Assembly: GCF_013170705.1 (NCBI RefSeq)
Contig: NZ_CP033334.1
Span: forward strand, 1,550,001 to 1,614,000
Source of the DNA: Mesorhizobium loti
GTDB lineage: Bacteria; Pseudomonadota; Alphaproteobacteria; Rhizobiales; Rhizobiaceae
Length of the DNA stretch: 64,000 bases
Direction of reading: 5' to 3'
Part shown: in pieces, positions 1 through 8,100 of the stretch
Position numbering within the stretch: the stretch's first letter is position 1
Layout: each line of letters opens with the position of its first letter
Notes under the pieces: model-generated
The model's database searches: none
What the model saw: only the letters and a program-made list of their open reading frames with translations
Told to the model about the DNA's origin: nothing
Translations under genes and position numbers: made by a program

Positions 1-245
1 TCAAGCCAGATGTTGAGCTTCAGGAAGCCGGCGTTGCTTATCGTGTAGACACGCCGCGTGCCTTCGGCCTTGGCGTTGACCAGCCCGGCGTCGAGCAACA
101 CTTTCAGATGCTGTGAAACGGCTGGGCGCGACACTGGCAGCCCGGCCGCCAATTCGTTGACGGTCTTCGGACCGCGTCGAAGTTCTTCCAGAAGATGGCG
201 CCGATTGGGGTCGGCGATCGCCATGAAGGCGTCGGAAAACATCAT
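1..245 (-). CDS. ArsR-family HTH transcriptional regulator (3' end cut by window)
   Basis: The minus-strand frame opens with two Met codons at 240-245 and runs off the window start without a stop, so only about 81 residues are seen. It reads as a winged-helix ArsR domain: an N-terminal MAIADPNRRHLLEELRRGP helix, a VNELAAGLPVSRPAVSQHLK recognition helix and a GLVNAKAEGTRRVYTIS beta wing. No Cys metal site is visible in this part, which fits the metal-independent members that repress a neighbouring gene. Partner genes would lie to the left of the window. The family is clear; the target is unknown. Confidence 0.85.
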   Translation of the reverse strand, partial: MMFSDAFMAIADPNRRHLLEELRRGPKTVNELAAGLPVSRPAVSQHLKVLLDAGLVNAKAEGTRRVYTISNAGFLKLNIWL

Positions 246-276
246 GCCTTATTTGTGAGGCAAAGTTTTTCAAATC

Positions 277-1524
277 TCAACTGTCTGTTTCTTCTTTTCT
301 TCTTGGATCAAGCCGCAATGCTTCCGGCGTCAGCGAGCGGTCGGCCGGTTGCGTCTTGAAGGCGTCGCGATCTCCGATCGGCACCGGAGCGCGGCGGCTG
401 ATGCGCAGCAGCGTGTAGCCGGCCAGCGACAGATGCGCGAAGGCGGTCGCCAGGAACAGGCCTTCCGGGCGCATCCAGCCCATCAGCGCCGCCGCCAGCA
501 AAGGGCCGATCATGGTGCCAAAGCCGTAAAGCAGCAGCAGGCCGCCCGATACCTTGACGAAATCCTCGGCACGGGCGTGGTCGTTGGCATGCGCCACGGC
601 GATCGAATAGAGCGTGTAGGCGAAAGCGCCGTAGGCAGCGGTGAAGACGATGACGAAGATGCCGGAGCGCGGTTCGAACAGGAAGATCATGAGGGCGAAC
701 AGGGCCGCGCCGAAAGCCGCACCGGCCAGTACGAAACGCCGGTCGGTCTTGTCGGACAGACGCCCCGCCGGCAGTTGCATGGCGGCGCCGGCGACGACCA
801 CAAGGCTCATCATCAGGGCGATCTCGGCGGTGGAAATACCAATGCGGGCGCCGTAGACCGCACCAAGCGTTCCCCAGGCGCCGTTGGCGATGCCGATCAG
901 CAGGCAGGCGATCGCCGACACCGGCGAGTTGGCGTAGAGCCCCTTGACGTCGAGTTTGACGTCCTGCAGCGGTTTGGGGTGCGAGGCCGTCGAAACCGCG
1001 GTCGGGATCAGCGACAGGCAGAACAGGATGCCGGTGATCATGAACAGCGACGCCGACTTCACATCGCCGCCGGCGACGATCATCTGGCCTCCCATGATCG
1101 AGGCATAGGTGACCATCATATAGAGGCCGAAGACGGTGCCGCGGTTCTCGTTCGTGGCTTTCTCGTTCAGCCAGCTTTCGATGACCATGAAGGCGCCGGC
1201 CATGGTGAAGCCGGTGAAAGCGCGCAGCAGGATCCAGACATATTCGTCGATGACCAGGCCGGTGAGCAGCGCCACGATGGCACCGGACGCGGCAAAGGCG
1301 CCGAAAGCGCGCACATGCCCGGCGCGGCGGACGATGCGCGGTGCAAAAAAGCAGCCGGTGACGAAGCCACCGGCCCAGGCCGTGCCCATCAGGCCAAGCG
1401 AGGCTGTCGAAAACCCTTCCACCTGGCCGCGCAAGGGCAACAGCAGCCCATGCAGGCCCGATGCAGCCAGCAGGAAGGCAGTGCCGCGAAGCAGGGAGAG
1501 GATCGGCCTGTAGGATGCGAGCAT
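277..1524 (-). CDS. MFS transporter, YcaD-like
   Basis: A 415-residue inner-membrane carrier with about twelve hydrophobic segments. Blocks such as ESWLNEKATNENRG, the YMMVTYASIMGGQ helix, a PAGRLSDKTDRR loop and an AYTLYSIAVAHAND segment match the order seen in E. coli YcaD and relatives, whose substrate is not established. The ATG at 1522-1524 is chosen because it opens directly into the first membrane helix; the open frame continues upstream but that part has no membrane character and overlaps the DUF1192 gene. It ends 32 bases from the start of the adjacent ArsR gene, on the same strand, so the two may be co-transcribed. Substrate cannot be told from sequence. Confidence 0.85.
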   Translation of the reverse strand: MLASYRPILSLLRGTAFLLAASGLHGLLLPLRGQVEGFSTASLGLMGTAWAGGFVTGCFFAPRIVRRAGHVRAFGAFAASGAIVALLTGLVIDEYVWILLRAFTGFTMAGAFMVIESWLNEKATNENRGTVFGLYMMVTYASIMGGQMIVAGGDVKSASLFMITGILFCLSLIPTAVSTASHPKPLQDVKLDVKGLYANSPVSAIACLLIGIANGAWGTLGAVYGARIGISTAEIALMMSLVVVAGAAMQLPAGRLSDKTDRRFVLAGAAFGAALFALMIFLFEPRSGIFVIVFTAAYGAFAYTLYSIAVAHANDHARAEDFVKVSGGLLLLYGFGTMIGPLLAAALMGWMRPEGLFLATAFAHLSLAGYTLLRISRRAPVPIGDRDAFKTQPADRSLTPEALRLDPRRKEETDS

Positions 1525-1613
1525 TTTTTGATCCGGCTGGACTCTGGGAGGGACGCAAGGTCTGAAGACAGTCGCATTCGGGCTTTTCGGCGGCGGGCCG
1601 TTGCGCCCATCGC

Positions 1614-1808
1614 CTATCCGCGGCGGAACAGCGCCTCGGCGACCGATTTGGTGTTGTCCTTGGCCTTGAGTTCGGCCTCCAGCCGGGCGATTTCGTCTCG
1701 CAGGATGCCGATGCGCTCCGACAATTCGCCAACGGAGAGCAGCGACAGGTCCTGCCCGATCTCGTGCGGACGCGCCTTCTTCTTGGGTTCGTCGTCGAAG
1801 ATCGCCAT
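1614..1808 (-). CDS. DUF1192 small coiled-coil protein
   Basis: A 64-residue protein beginning MAIFDDEPKKKARPHEIGQD. The SVGELSERIGILRDEIARLE stretch is a short amphipathic helix with heptad spacing, the signature of DUF1192, a family of small alphaproteobacterial proteins of unknown function. It is divergent from the quinone oxidoreductase gene, and this arrangement is common in rhizobia. The ATG at 1806-1808 was preferred over the longer open frame because it matches the family's usual length and N-terminus. No enzymatic residues are visible. Confidence 0.8.
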   Translation of the reverse strand: MAIFDDEPKKKARPHEIGQDLSLLSVGELSERIGILRDEIARLEAELKAKDNTKSVAEALFRRG

Positions 1809-1930
1809 GGTTGCTCCTCCTCCGCCATACCAGATTGGCCATTTGCCTGATTTGGCAATGAGCATACATAGGGCAAGGGTGTCGATGCAAACAGCCGGTA
1901 AGAACGCGGCGAGGAAAGACGGGAAAGTTC

Positions 1931-2941
1931 ATGGCGAGCGGACAGAAAATTCCGGCAAGGATGACAGCGATCGCGATCTCGGAGCCGGGCGGCCCACGGG
2001 TGCTGAAACCGGAAACCCGCGACGTGCCCCAGCCAGGTCCCGGCGAGATCCTGATCAAGGTGCATGCCGCCGGCGTCAACCGGCCCGACGTGCAGCAGCG
2101 CAAGGGGGCCTATCCGCCACCGCCCGGCGCATCGGACCTGCCGGGCCTCGAGGTCTCGGGCGAAGTGGCCGCGCTTGGCGACGAGGTGTCGCGCTGGCGC
2201 ATCGGCGAACGGGTCTGCGCGCTCACCCCCGGCGGCGGTTATGCCGAATATGTCAAGGTTCACACCGGCAGCGTGTTGCCGCTGCCCGCGGGCTTCACCC
2301 ATACGGAAGCGGCGGCGGTGCCGGAAAACTATTTCACGGTCTGGCACAATGTCTTCGAACGCGGCGGCCTGAAGAAAGGCGAGACGCTGCTTGTGCATGG
2401 CGGCTCGTCCGGCATCGGCACGACCGCGATCCAGCTTGCCTCTGCTTTCGGCACCCATGTCATCACCACCGCCGGATCCAAGGAGAAATGTGATGCCTGC
2501 CGGAAGCTCGGCGCCGACCGGGCGATCAACTATCGCGAGGAGGACTTCGTCAAGGCGGTGAAGGAGGCGACGGACGGCAAGGGCGCCAATGTCATCCTCG
2601 ACATGGTCGGCGGCGACTATGTCCAGCGCAACTACGAGGCCGCCGCCGTCGAGGGCCGCATCGTCCAGATCGCGGTGCAGGCGGGCGCCGTGGCCAGTGC
2701 CGACTTTTCCAAGATCATGGTCAAGCGGCTGACCCATACGGGTTCGACGCTGCGGCCGCGCACCGTCGAGTTCAAGGCGGCGATCGCGGCGGCGCTGGAG
2801 GCGCAGGTCTGGCCGCTGCTCGGCACGCGCCAGGTCGCTCCGGTCATGGACATGATCTACCCGCTCACGGATGCCTGGCGCGCGCATGAGCGGATGGAGG
2901 AGGGCGAACATATCGGCAAGATCGTGCTCGACGTCGGCTAG
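1931..2941 (+). CDS. NAD(P)H quinone oxidoreductase, PIG3/zinc-independent MDR family
   Basis: A 336-residue medium-chain dehydrogenase/reductase. Residues 1-135 form the GroES-like domain (AAGVNRPDVQQRKG, then GLEVSGEV), and residues about 140-290 form the NAD(P)H-binding Rossmann fold with the motif HGGSSGIGTTAIQLA. The catalytic zinc ligands of alcohol dehydrogenases are absent, as expected for quinone reductases. Similarity to the PIG3 type comes from the PENYFTVWHNVF and GSTLRPR stretches. The probable reaction is NADPH-dependent reduction of quinones or other electrophilic carbonyls in the cytoplasm. An internal Met at residue 11 (MTAIAISEPG) is an equally possible start. Confidence 0.88.
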   Translation: MASGQKIPARMTAIAISEPGGPRVLKPETRDVPQPGPGEILIKVHAAGVNRPDVQQRKGAYPPPPGASDLPGLEVSGEVAALGDEVSRWRIGERVCALTPGGGYAEYVKVHTGSVLPLPAGFTHTEAAAVPENYFTVWHNVFERGGLKKGETLLVHGGSSGIGTTAIQLASAFGTHVITTAGSKEKCDACRKLGADRAINYREEDFVKAVKEATDGKGANVILDMVGGDYVQRNYEAAAVEGRIVQIAVQAGAVASADFSKIMVKRLTHTGSTLRPRTVEFKAAIAAALEAQVWPLLGTRQVAPVMDMIYPLTDAWRAHERMEEGEHIGKIVLDVG

Positions 2942-3146
2942 TACGTGCCGATATCCAGGTGAGGCCGGCCTGACCGGGAATCCCGACACGTCCGGAGACA
3001 GCTCCTCCCTGCCTACAAGATGAACAGAAGCTTAATGGTGCAATGCAGCATTTGCATCATTGCTATGCAAAATCGGCCGTTCAAGTCCTCATCGATGATC
3101 ACTATCTGTGCAGCATCGAAACGAACACCCCATCAGGAGGACCATC

Positions 3147-3287
3147 ATGAACCCGATCCGCGCTTTCCGTAACTGGCGCATGTACAACGAGACCGTGCGC
3201 GAACTGAACCGTCTCAACGCGCGTCAGCTCAGCGACCTCGGCATCAACCGTGCCGACATCGAACGGATCGCCCGCCAGGCGATCTGA
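3147..3287 (+). CDS. DUF1127 small protein
   Basis: A 46-residue basic protein starting MNPIRAFRNWRMYNETV and ending with the DUF1127 signature RLNARQLSDLGINRADIERI. A strong ribosome-binding site (CAGGAGG, 3134-3140) lies seven bases before the ATG. Family members in Agrobacterium and Sinorhizobium bind RNA and affect phosphate and sRNA-related physiology; that role is known for relatives and only inferred here. It is a single-gene unit closed by a strong terminator at 3368-3400. Confidence 0.88.
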   Translation: MNPIRAFRNWRMYNETVRELNRLNARQLSDLGINRADIERIARQAI

Positions 3288-3367
3288 TCTCAAGCACGAC
3301 CCGGCCGCAAGGCCGTGCACTTGCCGAGAAGCAGAGCCGTCGCAGACGCTTCCCGTCTCCGGTTCCG

Positions 3368-3402
3368 AACCCGCTGGACCCAGTCCAGCGGGTTTTGTCT
3401 TT
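3368..3402 (+). terminator. Rho-independent terminator after the DUF1127 gene
   Basis: An 11-12 bp GC-rich stem (AACCCGCTGGA pairing with TCCAGCGGGTT) with a short loop is followed by TTGTCTTTT. It sits 80 bases after the DUF1127 stop codon and explains the end of that short transcript. Confidence 0.85.
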
Positions 3403-3626
3403 TGGGGATCCGGGTGATTGGCTTGCCGGTTCCAAAAGAGGGCGCGTCGCGTTGCAAGCGGCAGGAGGCAGTTCAATGGTGCTGCTCAAGCCGACCGCTC
3501 TTCGGCATCTTGCTTATTGACCATGGTTGCCGCCGTGGCATGCTTGACCACGGGGGAAGATCGGTCGGCCTGAAGCGTTGATTGTTCGGGCCTGGCAAGT
3601 TGCTTGCCCGGAAAGGCTTCTTGCCC

Positions 3627-4709
3627 ATGCTCGACGATCTGACGAACAGAATCTACGAGGCGGCCTTCGTGCCAGACCTCTGGCCTGATGTGCTGGAGGA
3701 TATCGATTCCGTATCCGGTTCCGTGGGTGGCGCCGTGTTTCTGTTCGGTGACGACCAGCCCGCGCGCGGCAGGGCGATAGCGTTCCTGCAGGATCTGCAA
3801 GGCGAATTGCTGGCGAGCGACGCGCTGCAGTTTTCGGCGGCGGTTTCGCGCATGTGCGCGCTGCAGCCGGCGAGCTTCGTCGACGTTGAGGCTTTCCTCA
3901 CGCCCGACGAGATCGAGAACGATCCGGTCCGCAAACGGCTTCGCGCCATGGGCATCGGCGCGCATGCCTGCACCGCGATACCGATGCCCAGCGGCGAGCT
4001 GGCGATTTTCGTTTTCCAGCGACGGCTCGGTGAAGGCGACTACGACCAAAGGAGCCTGGACGTGCTCGACAGTCTCCGGCCAGCCATGGCGCGTGCCGGC
4101 CTGATAGCGGGGCGGCTCGGCCTTGAACGCGCCGAAGGAACAGTTGCCGCCATGACGGCGATGGGCCTGCCGGCGGCTGTCCTGTCGCTGAAAGGACGGG
4201 TGATGCTCGCTAACGCACTGTTCGACGGCCTGTCCTCCCTGTTCCTGCCTACAGCCTTTGGCGGCTTGGCCATTGCCGATGCCGAGGCCAACCGGCTGTT
4301 CCAGCAGGCTGTCGTCGCCGCGCGCAACGACATGGAGCCGACAGTCCGTTCCATACCGGTGCAAGGCGTGGACGGCCGGCGGCCGATGGTTCTGCACATG
4401 CTGCCGTTGCGCCGTTCGGCGCATGAGATCTTTTCAGGCGCCGACATTCTGGTGGCGGCGACGGCGCTCAGCGCCAGCTCGGTCGTGCCTTCGCCAACAC
4501 TGCTTGCCGGATTGTTCGATCTGACGCCAGCCGAAGCACGGCTGGCCACGGCGCTGTCGCAAGGCCACGCGCTCAAGGCCGCCGCAGCCGGCTCCAACAT
4601 CACCGAAAAAACCGCCCGGACCTATCTGGAGCGAATATTCGCCAAGACCGGGACACGCCAGCAAAGCCAGCTCGTGGCCCTGCTCAAAAGCGCCGGACCC
4701 TTTGGTTGA
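3627..4709 (+). CDS. LuxR-type HTH transcriptional regulator
   Basis: A 360-residue protein. The C-terminal 65 residues carry the LuxR/GerE helix-turn-helix (FDLTPAEARLATALSQGH, then NITEKTARTYLERIFAKTGT and RQQSQLVALL). The N-terminal part contains PAS-like or GAF-like sensing sequence without a recognisable autoinducer-binding site. The family is widespread in Rhizobiales as stand-alone regulators of unknown ligand. The ATG at 3627 is preferred to an upstream TTG because MLDDLTNRIYEAAF is the usual opening of these proteins. Targets are not evident, since flanking genes are housekeeping or hypothetical. Confidence 0.8.
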   Translation: MLDDLTNRIYEAAFVPDLWPDVLEDIDSVSGSVGGAVFLFGDDQPARGRAIAFLQDLQGELLASDALQFSAAVSRMCALQPASFVDVEAFLTPDEIENDPVRKRLRAMGIGAHACTAIPMPSGELAIFVFQRRLGEGDYDQRSLDVLDSLRPAMARAGLIAGRLGLERAEGTVAAMTAMGLPAAVLSLKGRVMLANALFDGLSSLFLPTAFGGLAIADAEANRLFQQAVVAARNDMEPTVRSIPVQGVDGRRPMVLHMLPLRRSAHEIFSGADILVAATALSASSVVPSPTLLAGLFDLTPAEARLATALSQGHALKAAAAGSNITEKTARTYLERIFAKTGTRQQSQLVALLKSAGPFG

Positions 4710-4783
4710 GGTCGCCGGCGGTTTGGGCATTAATGCGCTCGCTGGCCCCCGAACGTATTGAGGCCGCCGCGCCTCCAAAAACA

Positions 4784-4811
4784 TTGCGAAACGGCAAGGG
4801 AACGGTTATAC
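4784..4811 (+). promoter_or_regulatory. Putative housekeeping promoter of trcR
   Basis: TTGCGA (4784-4789) and TTATAC (4806-4811) with a 16-base spacer resemble an alphaproteobacterial sigma-70 promoter, 78 bases before the trcR start. The fit is by eye only. Confidence 0.35.
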
Positions 4812-4889
4812 AGGCCGCGAATTTCCCATTTTGGTGGCTCTAAACCACCGCCCGCGCGGGAACGCGGGCGAACGAGAAGGATTTTTAAA

Positions 4890-5582
4890 ATGGCCAATAC
4901 GCTGCTGATGCCCAAGGCGACCGCCGTCTGGCTGGTCGACAACACCGCGCTCTCCTTTGAGCAGATCGCGCAGTTCTGCGGGCTGCATCCGCTCGAGGTC
5001 AAGGCGATCGCCGATGGCGAATCGGCGCAAGGCATCAAGGGCATGGACCCGATCATGACCGGCCAGCTGACCCGCGACGAGATCGCGCGCGCCGAGAAGG
5101 ATCCGAACCAGCGGCTGAAGCTTTCCGACCCCAAGGTGCGGGTGCCGGAATCCAAGCGCAAGGGTCCGCGCTACACACCATTGTCGAAGCGCCAGGACCG
5201 GCCGAACGCCATCCTTTGGCTGGTGCGCAACCATCCCGAACTCAAGGACGCGCAGATTTCGCGTCTCGTCGGCACCACCAAGTCGACGATCGAGCAGATC
5301 CGCGAACGCAAGCACTGGAACTCGGCCAATCTGCAGCCGATGGATCCGGTGACGCTGGGCCTTGCGTCGCAGATCGACCTCGACATGGAAGTCAACCGCG
5401 CCTCGCGCGGCCGCGAGCAGGCGCAGCCGGTCGGCGATACGCTGCTGCCCGCCGCCCTGACCGAGCGGCTGGTGCCGGCTCCCGAAAAGCCGAAGGACGA
5501 GGATGCCGAACTCGACGCCAATGCCGTGTTCGCCAAGCTCTCGGCGCTGAAGTCGAAGAACGAGGACGCAGACGACGAGTAA
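4890..5582 (+). CDS. trcR: Cell cycle transcriptional regulator TrcR (DUF1013)
   Basis: A 230-residue protein starting MANTLLMPKATAVWLVDNT, the hallmark N-terminus of the DUF1013 family. An HTH-like segment (LSFEQIAQFCGLHPLEVKAI) occupies residues about 20-40 and a second helix-turn-helix-like part (DAQISRLVGTTKSTIEQIRE) is around residue 120. Orthologues are conserved across Rhizobiales and annotated as cell-cycle transcription factors acting in the CtrA network. An acidic, disordered tail (EDADDE) ends the protein. A GAGAAGGA ribosome site precedes the ATG. An open frame extends further upstream but would run across the putative promoter. Confidence 0.88.
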   Translation: MANTLLMPKATAVWLVDNTALSFEQIAQFCGLHPLEVKAIADGESAQGIKGMDPIMTGQLTRDEIARAEKDPNQRLKLSDPKVRVPESKRKGPRYTPLSKRQDRPNAILWLVRNHPELKDAQISRLVGTTKSTIEQIRERKHWNSANLQPMDPVTLGLASQIDLDMEVNRASRGREQAQPVGDTLLPAALTERLVPAPEKPKDEDAELDANAVFAKLSALKSKNEDADDE

Positions 5583-5597
5583 GGGTCTCGACAGACC

Positions 5598-5627
5598 AAA
5601 AAAAGCCCGCTTCGAGCGGGCTTTTTT
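5598..5627. terminator. Bidirectional Rho-independent terminator between trcR and the WYL regulator
   Basis: The stem AGCCCGCT/AGCGGGCT with a TCG loop is flanked by a run of A on the left and T on the right, so it can end transcripts from both strands. It lies between two convergent genes ending at 5582 and 5638. Confidence 0.9.
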
Positions 5628-5637
5628 ATGGGCGATC

Positions 5638-6357
5638 TCAGCTTCGCGCCACGCGGTCCGGCGCCATGCCGTAATCCTCGCTGCGCTCCACCGCCCGGTA
5701 GAAGTCGGCAAGCTGCTTGCCGCGCTCCGGCTTGAAGATGCGGCCGGCGATCACCACCGAGGCGATGCGGTCAATGCGGAAGGCGCGGAAGTCGTCGCGC
5801 ATCTCGCACCAGGCGACCAGCGTCCACACCTTGCCCCAGAACCAGAGGCCGAGCGGCCTGATGTCGCGCGCGGTGCCGCGGCCGGCCTCGTCCGAGTAGT
5901 CAATGGTCAGCACCTGGCGCTTCTCGACCGCACGCTCGATCAGGTCGATCGCCTCGCGGGCGGCGTCGCTGACCACCCACATCGGTGTATGGATCTCGGT
6001 GCGGGCGATGCGGTCTTTTTCGGTATCGGGCAGCACGGCACCGATCTTGACCAGCGCCTCGTCGGCGGCGCGTGCCATGGCGGCGCCGCCAAAGGCGCGC
6101 ACCATGCGCGCGCCGGCAACCAGCGCCACGATCTCGTCACGCGTGAACATCAGCGGCGGAAGGTCGAAACCTTCCCTCATCATGTAGCCAACACCGGCCT
6201 CGCCGTCGATCGGGACCCCGGTCGACTGCAGGTCGGCTATGTCGCGGTAGATTGTTCGCTCGGAAACCTCGAGCCACGTGCCGAGCTTCTGGGCGGTGAC
6301 CAGACGGCCACCCCGCAAATGCTGCACGATCTGAAAGAGCCTGTCGGCGCGGCGCAT
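5638..6357 (-). CDS. YafY-family HTH/WYL-domain transcriptional regulator
   Basis: A 239-residue regulator. Residues 1-60 form a winged HTH (MRRADRLFQIVQHLRGGR, then KLGTWLEVSERTIYRDIADLQ and a GVPIDGEAGVGYM wing). The C-terminal half carries the WYL ligand-sensing domain (LTIDYSDEAGRGTARDIRPL, with WTLVAWCEMRDDFRAFRIDR). Such proteins respond to small molecules or oligonucleotides. The start at 6357 begins the conserved MRRADRLF motif; the frame extends 23 codons upstream into a dispersed repeat. Two matching palindromes stand upstream of the next small minus-strand genes and are candidate operators. Confidence 0.88.
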   Translation of the reverse strand: MRRADRLFQIVQHLRGGRLVTAQKLGTWLEVSERTIYRDIADLQSTGVPIDGEAGVGYMMREGFDLPPLMFTRDEIVALVAGARMVRAFGGAAMARAADEALVKIGAVLPDTEKDRIARTEIHTPMWVVSDAAREAIDLIERAVEKRQVLTIDYSDEAGRGTARDIRPLGLWFWGKVWTLVAWCEMRDDFRAFRIDRIASVVIAGRIFKPERGKQLADFYRAVERSEDYGMAPDRVARS

Positions 6358-6383
6358 CGTTTGCTTCCCCAGTGGTTTTCCCG

Positions 6384-6429
6384 TGCATGCCGTGGCTCCC
6401 AGACGGGATCCACTTGCAGATGACATGCA
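6384..6429. repeat. Short palindromic dispersed repeat, GCATGC...GACATGCA type (copy 1)
   Basis: Ends TGCATG (6384-6389) and CATGCA (6424-6429) enclose a GC-rich core with CTCCCAGA and GGGATC. Related copies are at 7532-7580 and 18577-18623. These intergenic palindromes are common in rhizobial genomes. Confidence 0.6.
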
Positions 6430-6837
6430 TTACGGCTTCAGTCCCTCGCGCTTGCGCTGCGCGGCAACGAACTCCGCGCCAAAGGACAGTTTCTTTGTTG
6501 TCGGCGTCTTGGCATCGAGCACGCGCCAGAAGGGAGCGATGTCGCTCAGCGTCATGCCGCGCTCGAGGTCTTCCTTGGCGGCTTCGGCAACCGTGCGCAG
6601 ATGATAGCCGATGGTGACCGGGCATGTCACTTCGGCACCGTGTTCGACGGCAAGCGCCGTGCGCAACGCACGGACGTCCATCTCGACGCCTTCGGGAATC
6701 GAGCGGATGAAGTCATCGACCTGGCGTGCGGTCGGCACCAGCATCGGCTGGCCTTCGATGACATCTCCCACCGTGCGCGGCGTTGGTTTCACGCCGTTGA
6801 TGCCAGGCGTGTTCAGCTTGTCGTTCCAGCTTTTCAT
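6430..6837 (-). CDS. Conserved hypothetical protein (135 aa)
   Basis: I do not recognise the family. The protein is soluble, without signal peptide or membrane segment, and begins MKSWNDKLNTPGINGVKP. A mixed helical region follows (VDDFIRSIPEGVEMDVRALR), and a C-terminal part reads ERGMTLSDIAPFWRVLDAKT. The near-perfect palindrome at 6885-6912 lies 48 bases before its ATG, overlapping its likely promoter, so it is probably controlled by the same factor as the small gene at 7634-7801. It runs in the same direction as the WYL regulator, separated by one dispersed repeat. Confidence 0.7.
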   Translation of the reverse strand: MKSWNDKLNTPGINGVKPTPRTVGDVIEGQPMLVPTARQVDDFIRSIPEGVEMDVRALRTALAVEHGAEVTCPVTIGYHLRTVAEAAKEDLERGMTLSDIAPFWRVLDAKTPTTKKLSFGAEFVAAQRKREGLKP

Positions 6838-6884
6838 CGATCGTCCTCTCGGCCGGCCCTGCGCATTGTTTCACCATTGCACGC

Positions 6885-6912
6885 GCCTCCTGACAGCATA
6901 CTGTCAGGAGGC
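6885..6912. promoter_or_regulatory. 24-bp interrupted palindrome, candidate operator (site 1)
   Basis: Twelve-base arms GCCTCCTGACAG and CTGTCAGGAGGC are separated by CATA. The site lies upstream of the 6430-6837 gene and overlaps the stop codon of the DJ-1-like gene. The core CCTCCTGACAG-N4-CTGTCAGGAGG recurs at 7843-7868. Confidence 0.75.
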
Positions 6913-7494
6913 TTCAGCATATTCCCTGGCGAACAGCGTCCGCATCTGTGCGAAATCGCTGCTTCTTTCCGGATAGAGCGTCTTCAGAAAGGCGAGGGCA
7001 AAGGTGCCTGGCGCCGAACCCGGCGCCGACACGATCTTGCCGTCCGCGATCGCGTGCGGCACGTCCTGATAGTTATTGTCACCCGCATAGCCGGCTTCAT
7101 GACCGTTGATCCAGTCGCGGCCATTGCTGGTATGCCCGGCATCTTCGAACATGCCGGCTCGAGCCAGCGCCAGCGTGCCGGCGCAAATCCCGCCAACGAC
7201 ACCGCCGCGCGTTGCAACGGCGTTGAGCAGTTCGGCGACATCCGGTGGCGCCTTGCCGGCCCACTGGTCGGAACCGATGACTGCGACAGCATCGAGATCG
7301 GCATTCTCTTCAACGCCGGCCGAGCGGTCAGGCGTCAGCCGAAAACCGCTGATTCCGGTCACCGGCCTCCCTTCGGGCGTCAGCGACACGGTGCGGGCGC
7401 CGAACCATTCAACCGCCGAGGCCGCCAGCAGGCCATACTCCCAGTCGGCAAATCCTTCGATGAAGAGGAAGCCGATTGTCTTCTGTTCGGGCAT
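6904..7494 (-). CDS. DJ-1/PfpI family protein (class I glutamine amidotransferase-like)
   Basis: A 196-residue protein beginning MPEQKTIGFLFIEGFADWEYG. The nucleophile elbow GGICAGTLALA carries the conserved Cys, preceded by an Asp/Glu-rich VIGSDQW loop. The fold is that of DJ-1/PfpI proteins, which include glyoxalase III, deglycases and transcriptional co-factors. The acidic residue at the start (E13 region) typical of the active site is present as FIEGFADWE. The ATG at 7494 is favoured over an earlier in-frame start because it starts at the conserved beta strand. Its stop codon lies within the palindrome at 6885-6912. Confidence 0.83.
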   Translation of the reverse strand: MPEQKTIGFLFIEGFADWEYGLLAASAVEWFGARTVSLTPEGRPVTGISGFRLTPDRSAGVEENADLDAVAVIGSDQWAGKAPPDVAELLNAVATRGGVVGGICAGTLALARAGMFEDAGHTSNGRDWINGHEAGYAGDNNYQDVPHAIADGKIVSAPGSAPGTFALAFLKTLYPERSSDFAQMRTLFAREYAEAS

Positions 7495-7531
7495 AAGCTC
7501 GCTCCATCCCCGGCGCGCCATAGCTTATTTT

Positions 7532-7580
7532 GATGCATGTCGTGGCCCCGAAACCGGAGGCCATTTGGGTTACATGCATC
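7532..7580. repeat. Short palindromic dispersed repeat (copy 2)
   Basis: GATGCATGT (7532-7540) and ACATGCATC (7572-7580) are exact inverted ends around a CCCCGAAACCGGAGG core. It belongs to the same type as 6384-6429 and 18577-18623. Confidence 0.7.
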
Positions 7581-7633
7581 GATATCTGGGCATTGGCGCG
7601 TCCATGTCCAATATCAACGTCGAAAAATTCGCC

Positions 7634-7801
7634 TCAATTGCCGGGGGAGCGACGTTCCGCATACATGTCCGGCCAGCCGATATCCTTGCGGATGTCCGCC
7701 GGCAGTGCGTTCATGAAACGCTGCGTGCGGATCTCGTTGCGCATGGTGCGAACCTTGCCGACATAGTGCTGCATGCCGCGCAGAATGGTGAAACCGTTCA
7801 T
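7634..7801 (-). CDS. DUF1127-like small protein
   Basis: A 55-residue basic protein starting MNGFTILRGMQHYVGKVRTM. The C-terminal RFMNALPADIRKDIGWPDMY stretch keeps the L-x-x-DIG-x-xD core of DUF1127 proteins. An AGAGGAGA ribosome-binding site is about seven bases before the ATG. The palindrome at 7843-7868 lies 42 bases upstream, so this gene is a likely target of the factor recognising that site. A small RNA-binding or regulatory role is inferred only from the family. Confidence 0.7.
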   Translation of the reverse strand: MNGFTILRGMQHYVGKVRTMRNEIRTQRFMNALPADIRKDIGWPDMYAERRSPGN

Positions 7802-7842
7802 GGCTATTCTCCTCTCTCTGACTGAAGGCAGTATCGCACACC

Positions 7843-7868
7843 CCTCCTGACAGCAGTCTGTCAGGAGG
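7843..7868. promoter_or_regulatory. Interrupted palindrome, candidate operator (site 2)
   Basis: CCTCCTGACAG (7843-7853), a 4-base gap, and CTGTCAGGAGG (7858-7868). Arms are identical to the site at 6885-6912. It precedes the DUF1127-like gene on the minus strand. Confidence 0.75.
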
Positions 7869-8100
7869 ATGGCAGGGTTCGCGGCGATAGTTCCGCCCGG
7901 CACGGGTCCTCGGTAGGCCATCCTCGAACCGCAGTCACCGACCAGTGCACGGGAGGATGATTGTTCACTTTGTGAGTACTTATCTGGGCGTCGTTGTTCA
8001 ATCCGCGGCGACGGACTGTCGGGATACAAGGCCTTCAGCGATGGGACCGCAGTTCTGATATGACTGGAGAAAATTCTTCCCCAGAAACAGGGAGACGACC

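Noticed and set aside
308..2989. Very long minus-strand open frame across the MFS and oxidoreductase genes
   Set aside because: It is antisense to a clear quinone oxidoreductase gene and out of frame with the MFS gene; the composition (Arg/Ala/His-rich) is typical of a GC-rich shadow frame.
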